From Pseudarthrobacter raffinosi (lineage in GTDB: Bacteria; Actinomycetota; Actinomycetes; Actinomycetales; Micrococcaceae): 64,000 bases of DNA. Shown one piece after another: positions 27,188 to 35,906 of the stretch (the first letter of the stretch is position 1; each line of letters begins with the position of its first letter). The stretch covers positions 1-64,000 of the forward strand of contig NZ_JAMXBH010000019.1 of assembly GCF_023913735.1 (NCBI RefSeq), in the 5' to 3' direction. Made by a program: the position numbers and the translations under genes. The notes beneath the pieces were generated by a model, which made no database searches, had not been told where the DNA came from, and saw only the letters and a list, made by a program, of their open reading frames with translations.

Positions 27188-28849
27188 CTAGTGGGCCGCC
27201 ACCGCAGCTGTGTCTCCCCGCGGGGCGACCTTCGGATCCGTCAGCTTCTTGTTCGGCAGGGCGAAGCTGATCAGGAACGCGATCCCGGTGAGCACGGCGG
27301 CGGTGAGCATCACGGTGTCGATCGCGTAGGCGAAGCCCTCCGTGATGGGGCGGGTCAGCACGCTGTTGGCCGTATGGAGCCAGCTGGTGTCATTGAGCGA
27401 TTCGTTCGATGCCCCGTTCTGGAAGAACTCGTACAGCTTGGCGTTGGCGGGGTCCGCGGCCACGGCCGGGTCGCGCAGCACGGCCTGGTAGTCGGCACTG
27501 GACATGGCTGACTTCATCGTGTCGGCGATCCGGCTCGCGGCCAGGCTGAACAGCATGGAGATGAACACGGCCGTGCCCACCGCGCCGCCCATGGACCGGA
27601 AGAACGCCGCGGAGGAGGTGCCTACACCCATGTCCTTCGGGGGCACGGAGACCTGCATGGCCAGCGTAAGCGGCTGCATGCAGAAACCGAGGCCCATGCC
27701 GAAGAACACGGCGATCACGCCGGGAACCCAGAGGCCCGTTTCCACGCCCAGGGACAGTCCCATAACCAGCGCGGCGACGGTGAGAATGCCAGTACCCACA
27801 ATGGGGAAGATCCGGTACGTGCCCGACGCCGAAATGGTGCGGCCCGCGGTGATGGAACCGGTCAGGATGCCGAGGGTGAAGGTGATCATCATCAGGCCGG
27901 CTTCGGTGGGCGTGAGCCCCTTGACCAGCTGCAGGTACATGGGCAGCATGGCGATGGCGCCGAACATGCCGATGCCGATGATGAAGTTCAGCAGCGAGGA
28001 CAGGCCAAAAGTGGCGTTCCGGAAGAGCCGAAGCGGGATCAGGGCGTAGTCCCCGGCGCGTTTTTCGGCCAGCAGGAACCAGAGGATGCCAACCGCGCCC
28101 AGGCCGTAGCAAAGGAAGGAGTTCAGCGACGCAAAGCCCCAGCTGCGGCCCTGTTCCGCCACCAGGAGCAGCGGGACGATGGCGAGAGTGATGGCGGCTG
28201 CGCCGAAGTAGTCGATCTTCTGCTTCACGTGCTTGGCCGGCAGGTGCAGGAACATAAACACCACGGCCAGGGCCGCCAGACCGATGGGCAGGTTGATGAA
28301 GAACACCCAGCGCCAGCCGTCAAAGCCCAGGATGTTGGCCGACCCTGCGAACGCGCCGCCCACCACGGGGCCGAGCACGGAGGAGATGCCGAACACCGAC
28401 ATAAAGTAGCCCTGGTACTTGGCCCGGTCCTTGAGGGACACGATGTCACCGATGATGGTCAGCGCGAGGGCCAGCAGGCCGCCGGCGCCCAGGCCCTGGA
28501 CGCCGCGGGCGATGGCCAGCTCGGTCATGGAGTGCACTGAGCCGGCGTAGAGCGAGCCGACCAGGAAGATGACGATGGCGATCAGGTACAGCGGACGGCG
28601 GCCGAAAATATCGCTCAGCTTGCCGTACAGCGGCGTGCTGACCGTGGACGTGATGAGGTAGGCGGTGGTGGCCCACGCCTGGAGGGACAGCCCGTCCAGG
28701 TCGTTGGCGATGGTGTAGATGGAGGTGGACACGATGGTCTGGTCCAGGGATGCCAGGAACATCCCCAGCATGAGCCCCACCATCACGGTGACGATCTGAC
28801 GCTGTGTCAGGGTTTCGCCGGCGGCACGCACAGCGGTTGTTTTGGACAT
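27188..28849 (-). CDS. MFS multidrug exporter, DHA2 family (EmrB/QacA type, 14 TM)
   Basis: 553 residues, about 14 membrane segments. Helix 1 motif LGMFLASLDQTIVSTSIYTIANDL (the D1 motif of proton-driven exporters), GKLSDIFGRRPLYL loop 2-3 motif, and antiporter motif C as SSVLGPVVGGAF near 150. CTGGAGAAGCC before the ATG. It pumps drugs or toxic compounds out with protons. Two overlapping palindromes in the promoter point to a dedicated repressor, but no regulator gene is adjacent. Confidence 0.9.
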   Translation of the reverse strand: MSKTTAVRAAGETLTQRQIVTVMVGLMLGMFLASLDQTIVSTSIYTIANDLDGLSLQAWATTAYLITSTVSTPLYGKLSDIFGRRPLYLIAIVIFLVGSLYAGSVHSMTELAIARGVQGLGAGGLLALALTIIGDIVSLKDRAKYQGYFMSVFGISSVLGPVVGGAFAGSANILGFDGWRWVFFINLPIGLAALAVVFMFLHLPAKHVKQKIDYFGAAAITLAIVPLLLVAEQGRSWGFASLNSFLCYGLGAVGILWFLLAEKRAGDYALIPLRLFRNATFGLSSLLNFIIGIGMFGAIAMLPMYLQLVKGLTPTEAGLMMITFTLGILTGSITAGRTISASGTYRIFPIVGTGILTVAALVMGLSLGVETGLWVPGVIAVFFGMGLGFCMQPLTLAMQVSVPPKDMGVGTSSAAFFRSMGGAVGTAVFISMLFSLAASRIADTMKSAMSSADYQAVLRDPAVAADPANAKLYEFFQNGASNESLNDTSWLHTANSVLTRPITEGFAYAIDTVMLTAAVLTGIAFLISFALPNKKLTDPKVAPRGDTAAVAAH

Positions 28850-28883
28850 GGCTTCTCCAGGAAAGAAAAAGGGATGACGCTCG

Positions 28884-28911
28884 ATAGTTGCTTTCAGTAA
28901 CTATGTTAGTT
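28884..28911. promoter_or_regulatory. overlapping palindromes upstream of the DHA2 exporter
   Basis: ATAGTT-N9-AACTAT (28884-28904) and AACTA-TGT-TAGTT (28899-28911) share a half site. This looks like a MarR- or TetR-type operator. Confidence 0.5.
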
Positions 28912-28992
28912 CGCGTTTCATTCCCGCTGCCGGAGATTTCTTCCGGAACCGCCGCTCCCGCCCGGGCCCCCGCCCGAACTGGAGGACCCAAA

Positions 28993-29487
28993 TCAGCGCT
29001 CCACGAGGATGCCGTCCGGATCGCACCAGACGGTGACGCCGGGACGGAAGGTCACGCCGTCGAGCACTACATCCACGTCAACCTCACCGGCGCCGGCCTT
29101 GGCGCTCTTGCGCGGGTTGCTGCCCAGCGCCTTGACGCCCAGATCCAGTTGGGCGATCGCCTCGCGGTCGCGGATGGCGCCGTTAATTACGACGCCGGCC
29201 CAGCCGTTCGCCACGGCGCTCTCGGCGATCATGTCCCCCATCAGGGCCGTGCCCAGCGAACCGCCGCCGTCCACCACCAGCACGGCGCCATTGCCGGGGG
29301 TGGCCAGGGTGGACTTGACCAGGGCGTTGTCCTGGAAGCAGCGGATGGTCCGCACCGGGCCGCTGAAGTGTGAACGGCCGCCGAGGGACTGGAACTGGAG
29401 TGAAACGGACGCCAGGTCCTCGCCGCGCTCATCGTACAGATCGGCGGTGTTGACGGGGCTGTTGGTGTTGCCAGCAGATGCGGTCAT
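28993..29487 (-). CDS. RraA-family protein
   Basis: 164 residues covering the complete RraA fold. DLYDERGEDLASV near 16, GGRSHFSGPVRTIRC, VVDGGGSLGTALMGDMIAESAVANGWAGVVINGAIRD in outline (about 70-108) and the C-terminal VWCDPDGILV. The family includes the RNase E inhibitor RraA and metal-dependent HMG/CHA aldolases; with R and D of NGAIRD kept, either is possible. TGGAGATCCA precedes the ATG. Divergent from an MFS gene. Confidence 0.85.
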   Translation of the reverse strand: MTASAGNTNSPVNTADLYDERGEDLASVSLQFQSLGGRSHFSGPVRTIRCFQDNALVKSTLATPGNGAVLVVDGGGSLGTALMGDMIAESAVANGWAGVVINGAIRDREAIAQLDLGVKALGSNPRKSAKAGAGEVDVDVVLDGVTFRPGVTVWCDPDGILVER

Positions 29488-29626
29488 TGGATCTCCAGGT
29501 GTTCAGTGTCGTGGGGGCTGCGCGCTGTCCATCGCCACACCAGGCAAGCGCCGTAAGGCAAGCGGGGCGATGCAGCCCACGATAGTCTGATTTTCAGAAT
29601 CACCAACCGTTCCAGGGGGAAGCAGC

Positions 29627-30931
29627 ATGAGCCTGTCCAACACACCCGCAGCACCGGATCCCAGCGCAGCGTCGGTTCCCGGGGCGGGATCGGAAAGCCC
29701 GACGGCGGCGCTCGCCGAGCCGACGCAGAAGGTCACCGCGCGCTGGGTGACCGGGCTGGTGCTGGTCAACGTCGGCATCAACGCCGCCTTCTTCGGCCCC
29801 ATCAATGTGTTCATCGGCCAGCAGGCCATCAGCATTGACGCCCTCAACAAGGAAGCCATCCTGTCCCTGGTGACGGGCTGTGGCGCCGCCGTCTCGCTGG
29901 TGGCCAACCCGCTGTTTGGGGCCCTGTCCGACCGGACCGTCTCAGGCTTCGGCCGGCGTGCCCCGTGGGTCCTGGCCGGCGCCGTCCTGGCTACGGCTGC
30001 GTTGCTGGCGATGTCCGGAGCCACGGCGGTGGCCCTGATGGTCCTCTTCTGGTGCCTGGTCCAGCTCGGTGCCAACGCTGCCTACGCGGCCATCACCGCG
30101 GCCGTCCCGGACCGCGTGCCGGTCCTGCAGCGCGGCGGAGTAGGCGGGCTGGCAGCCATGGGCCAGACCCTGGGAATCCTGCTCGGCGCAGTTTTCGGCG
30201 CGGTGGTCTCGGGAAACTTCATGGTGGGGTACACGATGTGTGCGGCCGCCCTGCTGTTCTCCGTGCTGCCGTATCTCTTCCACCGGAATGATCCCCCGCT
30301 CCCGCGGGAGGCCCGGCCGCCGTTCACCTGGACCGGATTCCTGCGCGGTTTCTGGATCAGCCCGGCCCGCCACCCTGACTTTGGCTGGGCCTGGCTCACC
30401 CGCTTCCTGGTCAACGTGGGCAACCAGCTCACCATCGTTTACCTGCTCTTTTTCCTGCGGGACGTCATCAAGCATGAGGACCCGGCGCTGGGCGTCCTGA
30501 TCCTCACGGGAATTTATGCGGTGATGGTCATGATCACCGCGGTGCTCGCCGGACCGTGGAGTGACCGGGTGGGCAAACGCAAGCCGTTTGTGATCGGCTC
30601 GTCCGCCACGATCGCCATCGCCGGACTGATCATGGCGTTCTTCCCGGTGTGGCCGGGGGCCTTGGCGGGGGCGGCGGTGCTCGGCATCGGATTCGGCGCC
30701 TACCTGGCGGTGGACTTCGCGCTGCTCACGCAAGTGCTCCCGAAGGCTGCCGACCGGGGCAAGGACATGGGGGTCATCAACGTGGCCAACTCGCTGCCGC
30801 AGGTGTTCGCCCCGCTGATCGCCTTCCTATCCCTGCAGTTCCTGGGAGGGTACGTCACGTTGTTCACCACGGCCGCCGTCATCGGCCTGCTGGGCGCTGT
30901 GTTCGTGGTCAAGATCAAGGGCGTGGACTGA
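29627..30931 (+). CDS. MFS transporter
   Basis: 434 residues, about 12 membrane segments after a 40-residue Pro/Ala-rich cytoplasmic tail. Loop 2-3 motif GALSDRTVSGFGRRAPWVL and its C-half counterpart GPWSDRVGKRKPFVI are both present, as in sugar/cation and SLC45-like symporters. The substrate is unknown. CAGGGGGAAGCAGC before the ATG. A TetR gene follows 104 bp downstream on the same strand and may regulate it. Confidence 0.82.
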   Translation: MSLSNTPAAPDPSAASVPGAGSESPTAALAEPTQKVTARWVTGLVLVNVGINAAFFGPINVFIGQQAISIDALNKEAILSLVTGCGAAVSLVANPLFGALSDRTVSGFGRRAPWVLAGAVLATAALLAMSGATAVALMVLFWCLVQLGANAAYAAITAAVPDRVPVLQRGGVGGLAAMGQTLGILLGAVFGAVVSGNFMVGYTMCAAALLFSVLPYLFHRNDPPLPREARPPFTWTGFLRGFWISPARHPDFGWAWLTRFLVNVGNQLTIVYLLFFLRDVIKHEDPALGVLILTGIYAVMVMITAVLAGPWSDRVGKRKPFVIGSSATIAIAGLIMAFFPVWPGALAGAAVLGIGFGAYLAVDFALLTQVLPKAADRGKDMGVINVANSLPQVFAPLIAFLSLQFLGGYVTLFTTAAVIGLLGAVFVVKIKGVD

Positions 30932-31035
30932 TTCCGGCTTTTGCCTGTGCCGCGTATAGTTGAGGCGGACTGCAGGCACACGGGATGGGGACTCTCCCTG
31001 CCGCTGCACCATAAGAACACAACCCCGGAATCCTG

Positions 31036-31644
31036 ATGCCCGAGACCCTTTCAGCCCATCCGTCCATGGCCGCCCGGCCCTCCACGCCGCGTCAGCGGCT
31101 CCGCTACACGCGCGTCCTTGAGTCTGCCGCAGGGTTTGCCCGCAAAGGGCTGGAGTCCGTGGACCTCGCGGAAATTTCGGAAAAGTCCGGCGTGCCGTTG
31201 GGCACCGTCTACCGCTATTTCCCCACGGCCAACCACATGATGCTGTCCCTCTACCGCCAGCAGCTGGACGAGCTTCAGGGCAGGGCCCGCACGTCGGCGG
31301 CCAGCTTCGGTGGCCGCGCCCTCACCGGCGTGGTGATGGAGATCTTCCATATGCGGGTGATGCAGCCCGCCGTCGAGCAGTGCCTGAGCCGCTGCGTGTA
31401 CCTCAAGGACAAGGACACCACGGCACTCCTGCATGAAATCGATGCCCTGAGCGAATCGGCTGTAGCCACCGCCTCCGACGACGCCGTAGCGGCCCGCGTG
31501 CTCCTGCTGACCGTCACTGGTCTGGTCCAGTCCGTCCGCAACCGCCGGCTTTCGCTCTTTGAGGCCGAAGAGGACCTCAAAAAGGCCTGCACCTTGCTTG
31601 CTCCGGTGGCTGCCGGGGCCCGTGAGGCCCACCGATCGGCGTAA
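31036..31644 (+). CDS. TetR-family regulator
   Basis: 202 residues. Helix-turn-helix domain at about 17-65: TRVLESAAGFARKGLESVDLAEISEKSGVPLGTVYRYFPTANHM in outline. The C-terminal half resembles actinobacterial KstR-like regulators of lipid metabolism only loosely. Upstream is an MFS gene; a TATAGT -10 at about 30955 gives a leader of roughly 70 nt. Its TAA stop is the first base group of the perfect palindrome at 31644. Confidence 0.78.
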   Translation: MPETLSAHPSMAARPSTPRQRLRYTRVLESAAGFARKGLESVDLAEISEKSGVPLGTVYRYFPTANHMMLSLYRQQLDELQGRARTSAASFGGRALTGVVMEIFHMRVMQPAVEQCLSRCVYLKDKDTTALLHEIDALSESAVATASDDAVAARVLLLTVTGLVQSVRNRRLSLFEAEEDLKKACTLLAPVAAGAREAHRSA

Positions 31645-31659
31645 CTGGTCTAGACCAGT
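31644..31659. promoter_or_regulatory. DasR/NagR-type (HutC-GntR) operator upstream of malic enzyme
   Basis: ACTGGTCTAGACCAGT, a perfect 16-bp palindrome that matches the dre element bound by DasR of Streptomyces and NagR-type regulators. It is 273 bp before the malic enzyme start and overlaps the TetR stop codon. Confidence 0.7.
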
Positions 31660-31683
31660 AAGCCAATAAATACGTCTTTATGC

Positions 31684-31699
31684 CGTGATGTGGCTCACA
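31684..31699. promoter_or_regulatory. CRP/GlxR-like site upstream of malic enzyme
   Basis: CGTGA-TGTGGC-TCACA matches TGTGA-N6-TCACA at 9 of 10 fixed bases, 25 bp after the dre-like palindrome. A further inverted repeat CAAATCG-N11-CGATTTG overlaps its right end (31698-31722). Confidence 0.5.
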
Positions 31700-31824
31700 A
31701 ATCGGCCTGATTAAACGATTTGGCACGGTCTCGGAGCGTCGAATGCACTTTCTGGCGCGTGGGCGCTGTTTATTATGGCAGGACCGGAGTGGCTGGCAAC
31801 CCGCATCTGCAAGGGCTTCACCCC

Positions 31825-31845
31825 GGGCCCGCCACCTCTGGGCCC
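31825..31845 (+). other. leader hairpin in the malic enzyme 5' region
   Basis: GGGCCC-GCCACCTCT-GGGCCC about 90 nt before the GTG. The surrounding 31760-31930 is GC-rich and could fold, but I cannot assign it to a riboswitch class. Confidence 0.3.
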
Positions 31846-31931
31846 AAGAAGCAACGAATTCCACCTTGAGCCTCCCTGTGCTTGAGCCTTTCTGCGCCGT
31901 GCGCCCACGGCTAGCCCCAGGAGACAACGAC

Positions 31932-33131
31932 GTGTCCATTGACGTAATCGCACCGACCGACAATTCAGCAGCCACTGCCCTGACCGAAGCCGAGATCTTC
32001 GACGCCCACCAGGGCGGGAAGCTCTCGGTGACAAGCACGGTCCCGCTGTCCAACAAGCGCGACCTGTCCATCGCCTACACCCCCGGTGTGGCCGAGGTCA
32101 GCCGCGCCATCCACAACAACCCGGAACTCGCCAAGACCCTCACCTGGGCGCAGCGCCTGGTGGTTGTGGTCAGCGACGGTACCGCAGTGCTGGGTCTGGG
32201 CAACATCGGCGCCGCCGCCTCACTGCCCGTGATGGAGGGCAAGTCCGCCCTGTTCAAGACCTTCGGCGAGCTGGATTCCATTCCCCTGGTCCTGAACACC
32301 ACGGACGTTGACGAGATCGTGGAAACCCTGGTCCGCCTCCGCCCCAGCTTCGGCGCCGTCAACCTTGAGGACATCTCGGCCCCCCGTTGCTTCGAGCTGG
32401 AAGAGAAGCTGATCGAGGCGCTGGACTGCCCGGTCATGCATGATGACCAGCACGGCACCGCCGTGGTGGCCCTCGCCGCCCTGACGAACGCCGCCAAGGT
32501 CACCGGCCGCGAACTCGCAGAACTCCGCGTGGTGGTTTCCGGCGCCGGAGCTGCAGGCATCGCCGTCGCCGAAATCCTGCTCGCCGCCGGCATCACGGAT
32601 GTTGTCCTGCTCGACTCCAAGGGTGTCATCAACCGCGAGCGGGCCGACATTGCCGCCGACCCGCAGAGCAAGAAGTCCCAGATGGCGCAGCGCAGCAACC
32701 CCCGCAGCGTCACGGGCGGCCCAGGCGAAGCGCTGCTTGGTGCTGACGTGTTCATCGGGGTTTCCTCCTCGAAGCTGGACGAGGCACACCTGAAGCTGAT
32801 GAACGCCGACTCCATCGTGTTTGCCCTTTCCAACCCGGACCCCGAAGTCCTGCCCGAGGTGGCCGCCAAGTACGCCGCCGTGGTGGCCACCGGCCGCAGC
32901 GACTTCCCCAACCAGATCAACAACGTCCTGGCCTTCCCCGGAATCTTCCGCGGCGCGCTGGACGCCGGCGCCCGCCGGATCACGCCCGCCATGAAACTCG
33001 CCGCGGCCCGCGCCATTGCCGAACTCGCGGAAGCTGACCTTTCGGTGGACTACATCGTGCCCAGCCCGCTGGACCCGCGCGTTGCCCCGGCAGTGACGGC
33101 TGCAGTCGCCGCCGCCGTGGAAGCCGAGTAA
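31932..33131 (+). CDS. NAD(P)-dependent malic enzyme
   Basis: 399 residues, the short bacterial form. SIAYTPGVAEVSRAI (catalytic Tyr) near 45, VVSDGTAVLGLGNIGAAASLPVMEGKSALFK (catalytic Lys) in outline near 78-108, metal ligands in VNLEDISAPRCFELE and MHDDQHGTA near 165-178, and dinucleotide loop VVVSGAGAAGIAVAE near 200. Converts malate to pyruvate and CO2. The GTG start has AGGAG upstream; an open frame extends 63 codons earlier but is not conserved-looking. Two regulatory sites in the long upstream region suggest control by amino sugars and carbon supply. Confidence 0.93.
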   Translation: MSIDVIAPTDNSAATALTEAEIFDAHQGGKLSVTSTVPLSNKRDLSIAYTPGVAEVSRAIHNNPELAKTLTWAQRLVVVVSDGTAVLGLGNIGAAASLPVMEGKSALFKTFGELDSIPLVLNTTDVDEIVETLVRLRPSFGAVNLEDISAPRCFELEEKLIEALDCPVMHDDQHGTAVVALAALTNAAKVTGRELAELRVVVSGAGAAGIAVAEILLAAGITDVVLLDSKGVINRERADIAADPQSKKSQMAQRSNPRSVTGGPGEALLGADVFIGVSSSKLDEAHLKLMNADSIVFALSNPDPEVLPEVAAKYAAVVATGRSDFPNQINNVLAFPGIFRGALDAGARRITPAMKLAAARAIAELAEADLSVDYIVPSPLDPRVAPAVTAAVAAAVEAE

Positions 33132-33155
33132 ACCTCCGCAGCCACACGCTGACAC

Positions 33156-33208
33156 AACGCCCGACGGCGGTGCCTCCCCGCGCAGGGGACGCGCCGCCGT
33201 CGGGCGTT
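33156..33208 (+). terminator. terminator of the malic enzyme gene
   Basis: AACGCCCGACGGCGG pairs perfectly with CCGCCGTCGGGCGTT, 15 pairs with a 23-nt loop, 25 bp past the stop. Confidence 0.8.
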
Positions 33209-33237
33209 AAGCTGCCGGGCTCACCGCTGCGCCGCCC

Positions 33238-33243
33238 TAAACT
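33238..33243 (+). promoter_or_regulatory. leaderless promoter -10 of the DUF456 gene
   Basis: TAAACT, seven bases before the ATG at 33251. Confidence 0.5.
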
Positions 33244-33250
33244 GGGGCTC

Positions 33251-33751
33251 ATGAACTCCGAAACCGTGGTGAGCATCCTGTGCGGCCTGGCGATCCTGGT
33301 GGGGGTGGCGGGCACCATCATCCCCATCCTGCCCGGCAGCTTCCTGATCGGGCTCAGCCTGCTGGCGTGGGCCATCTGGGGCGGTGCCGGGGCCACGGGC
33401 TGGGTGGTCTTCGCGGTGGGAATGGTGTTTGTGCTGGCCGGTATGGCTGCCAGCGCCGTGCTGACCGGACGGAAGCTCAGGGAGCACAGCATTCCCAACC
33501 GCAGTGTGGTGATCGGCCTGGCAGCGGGTGTGGCCGGCATGTTCGTCATCCCGGTGGTAGGGCTTTTTGTGGGTTTCGCCGTGGGACTGCTGCTCAGCGA
33601 GTTCCTCCGCACCCGGAACTTCGGCACCGCAACCACCACCAGCTGGGCCGCCCTGAAGGCCACCGGGCTGGGCATGCTGGCCGAGTTCGGGCTCGCGTGC
33701 CTGGCGGCCAGCACCTGGGTGATCGGGCTCTGGGTCGCGGCGGCCACGTAG
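33251..33751 (+). CDS. DUF456-family membrane protein
   Basis: 166 residues, about five membrane segments, with the family's opening GLAILVGVAGTIIPILPGSFLIG and two Gly-rich helix pairs (VIGLAAGVAGMFVIPVVGLFVG, FAVGLLLSEF). The function of DUF456 is not known. The start MNSETVV is set by the -10 hexamer seven bases upstream; the frame is open further but enters the malic enzyme terminator. Confidence 0.85.
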   Translation: MNSETVVSILCGLAILVGVAGTIIPILPGSFLIGLSLLAWAIWGGAGATGWVVFAVGMVFVLAGMAASAVLTGRKLREHSIPNRSVVIGLAAGVAGMFVIPVVGLFVGFAVGLLLSEFLRTRNFGTATTTSWAALKATGLGMLAEFGLACLAASTWVIGLWVAAAT

Positions 33752-33774
33752 GGCGTGCAAGCAGGTCCGCCACG

Positions 33775-33780
33775 TAGCAT
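33775..33780 (+). promoter_or_regulatory. promoter -10 of the 321-residue conserved protein
   Basis: TAGCAT, six bases before the ATG at 33787. The intervening GGAGAG could also serve as a ribosome site. Confidence 0.45.
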
Positions 33781-33786
33781 GGAGAG

Positions 33787-34752
33787 ATGACCGCGGGGGA
33801 TACCAGAGGACCGATCTACCGGGACACCCGTGACCTGACGCCGTTCGGGAACGCCCGCCTGCAGACCCCCGTCCGGGAACTCGCCGGCAGTGTGGGCGGG
33901 CTGATCCATGGTGTGCTGGGTGGCCGGGATGCCGCGCTGATTGCCGTGGACGGCGAGATCCCCAGGCTCAAGCGGATGCCGGGCAAGGCGCCCAAAGCAG
34001 TCCACGATGCCATCTTCACCAGCAGGGAACCGGAGCGGCTCATCGCCGTGGGGCGCGCATATCCGGGCTGGGCGGGGCTCTGCTCCGTCATGGCCGGGCT
34101 CCTGGCCTACCAGCACGGCGGCTACCTGCGCGCGTCCGAACTCCTCCAGCGCGGCCTGTCCATCAGGAACGACGACGACGCCAACCAGTATGCGGCCACC
34201 TATCTCACGCGCGTGGTCACCCGGGTGGAGGTTGCCGAGCGCATCGAAGTCCCGGTGCTGTTCAGCCAGGAATCGGTCTTCCTGGCCCTGTCGCACTCCC
34301 TGCGGGAGACGGGCCAGCTGGAAGCCGCGCTGCAGACGGTGGCCGGGCTGCCGCCGTCGTTGCCTTCAGCCTTGGCCCGCTGCGCACTGGCGTTCGCGCT
34401 GGGACGCGACAAGGAAGTGGTGATCTGGACCGAGGGGCTGCTGAACTCCGACGACCTCTCGGCGGCCCTGCTGCTGCTCCGCGGGCGCGCGCTCCGGCGG
34501 CTCGGCGCCCACGCAAAGGCGCACGAGGCCCTGAAGGAGGTGCTCCGCCGTCGGAAAACGGACGTGGTGCTCCGCAACGACGCCCTCACCGACCGTGCCC
34601 TGCTGGTGCTCGACAACGGCCGCAAATCCCTCAACCCGCGGGACTGGCTCCGCGGCCGGCCGGCGGAGCTGGAAACGTTCGAAGTCATCCGCAAGGACAT
34701 CGACGAGCGCCGGCTGTGGGAGCAGGAGTGGGAAAACCTGGACGGGAAATAG
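33787..34752 (+). CDS. conserved protein with helical-repeat (TPR-like) character
   Basis: 321 residues, cytoplasmic, mostly helical. Segments such as YLRASELLQRGLSIR, SLRETGQLEAALQTVAGL and RGRALRRLGAHAKAHEALKEVLRR have the spacing of tetratricopeptide repeats, so a scaffold or binding role is likely. I do not recognise a catalytic motif. The first 60 residues (TPFGNARLQTPVRELAGSVGGLIHGVLGG) may be a separate domain. It stands between DUF456 and a SnoaL-like gene. Confidence 0.65.
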   Translation: MTAGDTRGPIYRDTRDLTPFGNARLQTPVRELAGSVGGLIHGVLGGRDAALIAVDGEIPRLKRMPGKAPKAVHDAIFTSREPERLIAVGRAYPGWAGLCSVMAGLLAYQHGGYLRASELLQRGLSIRNDDDANQYAATYLTRVVTRVEVAERIEVPVLFSQESVFLALSHSLRETGQLEAALQTVAGLPPSLPSALARCALAFALGRDKEVVIWTEGLLNSDDLSAALLLLRGRALRRLGAHAKAHEALKEVLRRRKTDVVLRNDALTDRALLVLDNGRKSLNPRDWLRGRPAELETFEVIRKDIDERRLWEQEWENLDGK

Positions 34753-34845
34753 GCTCCGGGTGATGGCGGCCTTAGGGACTTGCCTGGTGGCGTTGCCTTG
34801 TGGACTTGCCTTGTGGACCAGTCCGCCCCGGAGTACAACGGAGGA

Positions 34846-35223
34846 ATGAGCGACGCAGTGCGGTCCTGGATGGAAAAGTACATCGCGGCGTGGACCTCCA
34901 ACGACCCGGAGGACATCAGGGCGCTGTTCACCGAGGAAGCCGTCTACGCCACCCGGCCGCATGATGCCGACGCCTGGCGGGGCCGCGAGCAGATCGTGGA
35001 CCGCTGGCTGGAGGCGGCGGACGGCCCCGGGAACTGGACCTTTGAGTGGACGCTGTTGGGGGCGGACAGCGGGCTGGGGACCGACGGCGGGCTGGCCTTT
35101 GTGCAGGGTTTCACGGACTACCTCGGCGATAATCCCAGCTACGACAACCTGTGGGTCATCCGCCTCGAACCGGACGGTCGGGCGTCGGAGTTCACGGAAT
35201 GGTTTATGGAGCGCAAAGCCTAG
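34846..35223 (+). CDS. SnoaL/NTF2-like protein
   Basis: 125 residues matching the SnoaL-like cone fold: VRSWMEKYIAAWTSNDPEDIRALFTEEAVYATRP in outline, RGREQIVDRWLEAADG, and FTDYLGDNPSYDNLWVIRLEPDGRASEFTEWFM. Family members bind small hydrophobic molecules or act as isomerases or cyclases; function here is unknown. GGAGG six bases before the ATG fixes the start. The last codons overlap the convergent LysE gene by 4 bp. Confidence 0.8.
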   Translation: MSDAVRSWMEKYIAAWTSNDPEDIRALFTEEAVYATRPHDADAWRGREQIVDRWLEAADGPGNWTFEWTLLGADSGLGTDGGLAFVQGFTDYLGDNPSYDNLWVIRLEPDGRASEFTEWFMERKA

Positions 35224-35873
35224 GCTTGCTGCGTGAGCCTTGCAACCAGCGGAACCAGCTGCTCGGAGAGGAGCGCCACGCCGAGGGCAACCATGATGAT
35301 GCCGCTGGCCAGGGTGACTGTCCGTGCGGCGCCGGGCCGTGACTGCAGGAGTTTGCGGGCCAGCAGCGCCACGCAGGTGTAGACGGCCCCGGCCAGCAGG
35401 ACAAACGTCAGGCCCAGCAGGCCGGACTGGACGGGGACCGGGAGGGAAGCCTCCGGGCTGACGAACTGCGGCACCAGCGCCACATAGAACAGCAGCCCCT
35501 TGGGGTTGATGCCGCTGGTTCCCATGCCCTGAAGGAATGTGCGGAGCTGGTTGGCGGGCTTCCCGACGGCGTCTGCCGCACTGAAGGAGGCCCCGCGCCA
35601 GGAGCGGAGGGTGCTGATGCCCAGCCACAGCAGGTAGCCCGCGCCGGCCACGGTCAGCCAGCCCAGGACGCCGGGCAGGCCGGACAGCAGGGCCGCGAGG
35701 CCTGCCACCATCAGCAGTGTGTGCAGCAGGTAGCCGCCGCAGAGTCCGGCCACGGCCGGGACGAAGCTGCGCTGCCGCAGACCGGCCGTGATGGAGTACG
35801 CCCAGTCCACGCCGGGGGTGCAGGCGAGGGCGACAGCCACCAGCACAAAGGCGAAAAACAACTGGGGATTCAT
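35220..35873 (-). CDS. LysE/RhtB-family amino acid exporter
   Basis: 217 residues, about six membrane segments. The family motif is in FAFVLVAVALACTPGVDWAYSITAGLRQR near 8-36 (usual G-P-x-x-x-x-V form altered), with GINPKGLLFYVALVPQFV near 115. It exports amino acids such as lysine, threonine or homoserine. An Lrp-type regulator is divergent, separated by 104 bp with an inverted repeat, which is the usual arrangement for substrate-induced export. Confidence 0.85.
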   Translation of the reverse strand: MNPQLFFAFVLVAVALACTPGVDWAYSITAGLRQRSFVPAVAGLCGGYLLHTLLMVAGLAALLSGLPGVLGWLTVAGAGYLLWLGISTLRSWRGASFSAADAVGKPANQLRTFLQGMGTSGINPKGLLFYVALVPQFVSPEASLPVPVQSGLLGLTFVLLAGAVYTCVALLARKLLQSRPGAARTVTLASGIIMVALGVALLSEQLVPLVARLTQQA

Positions 35874-35906
35874 GGCGGGCTCCTGTCCGATGGGTATAGG
35901 ACAAAC

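Noticed and set aside
31760..31870. SAM-type riboswitch in the malic enzyme leader (GGCAACCC and CCCCGGG segments)
   Set aside because: The matches are short and the expected paired helices are missing; malic enzyme is not a usual target.
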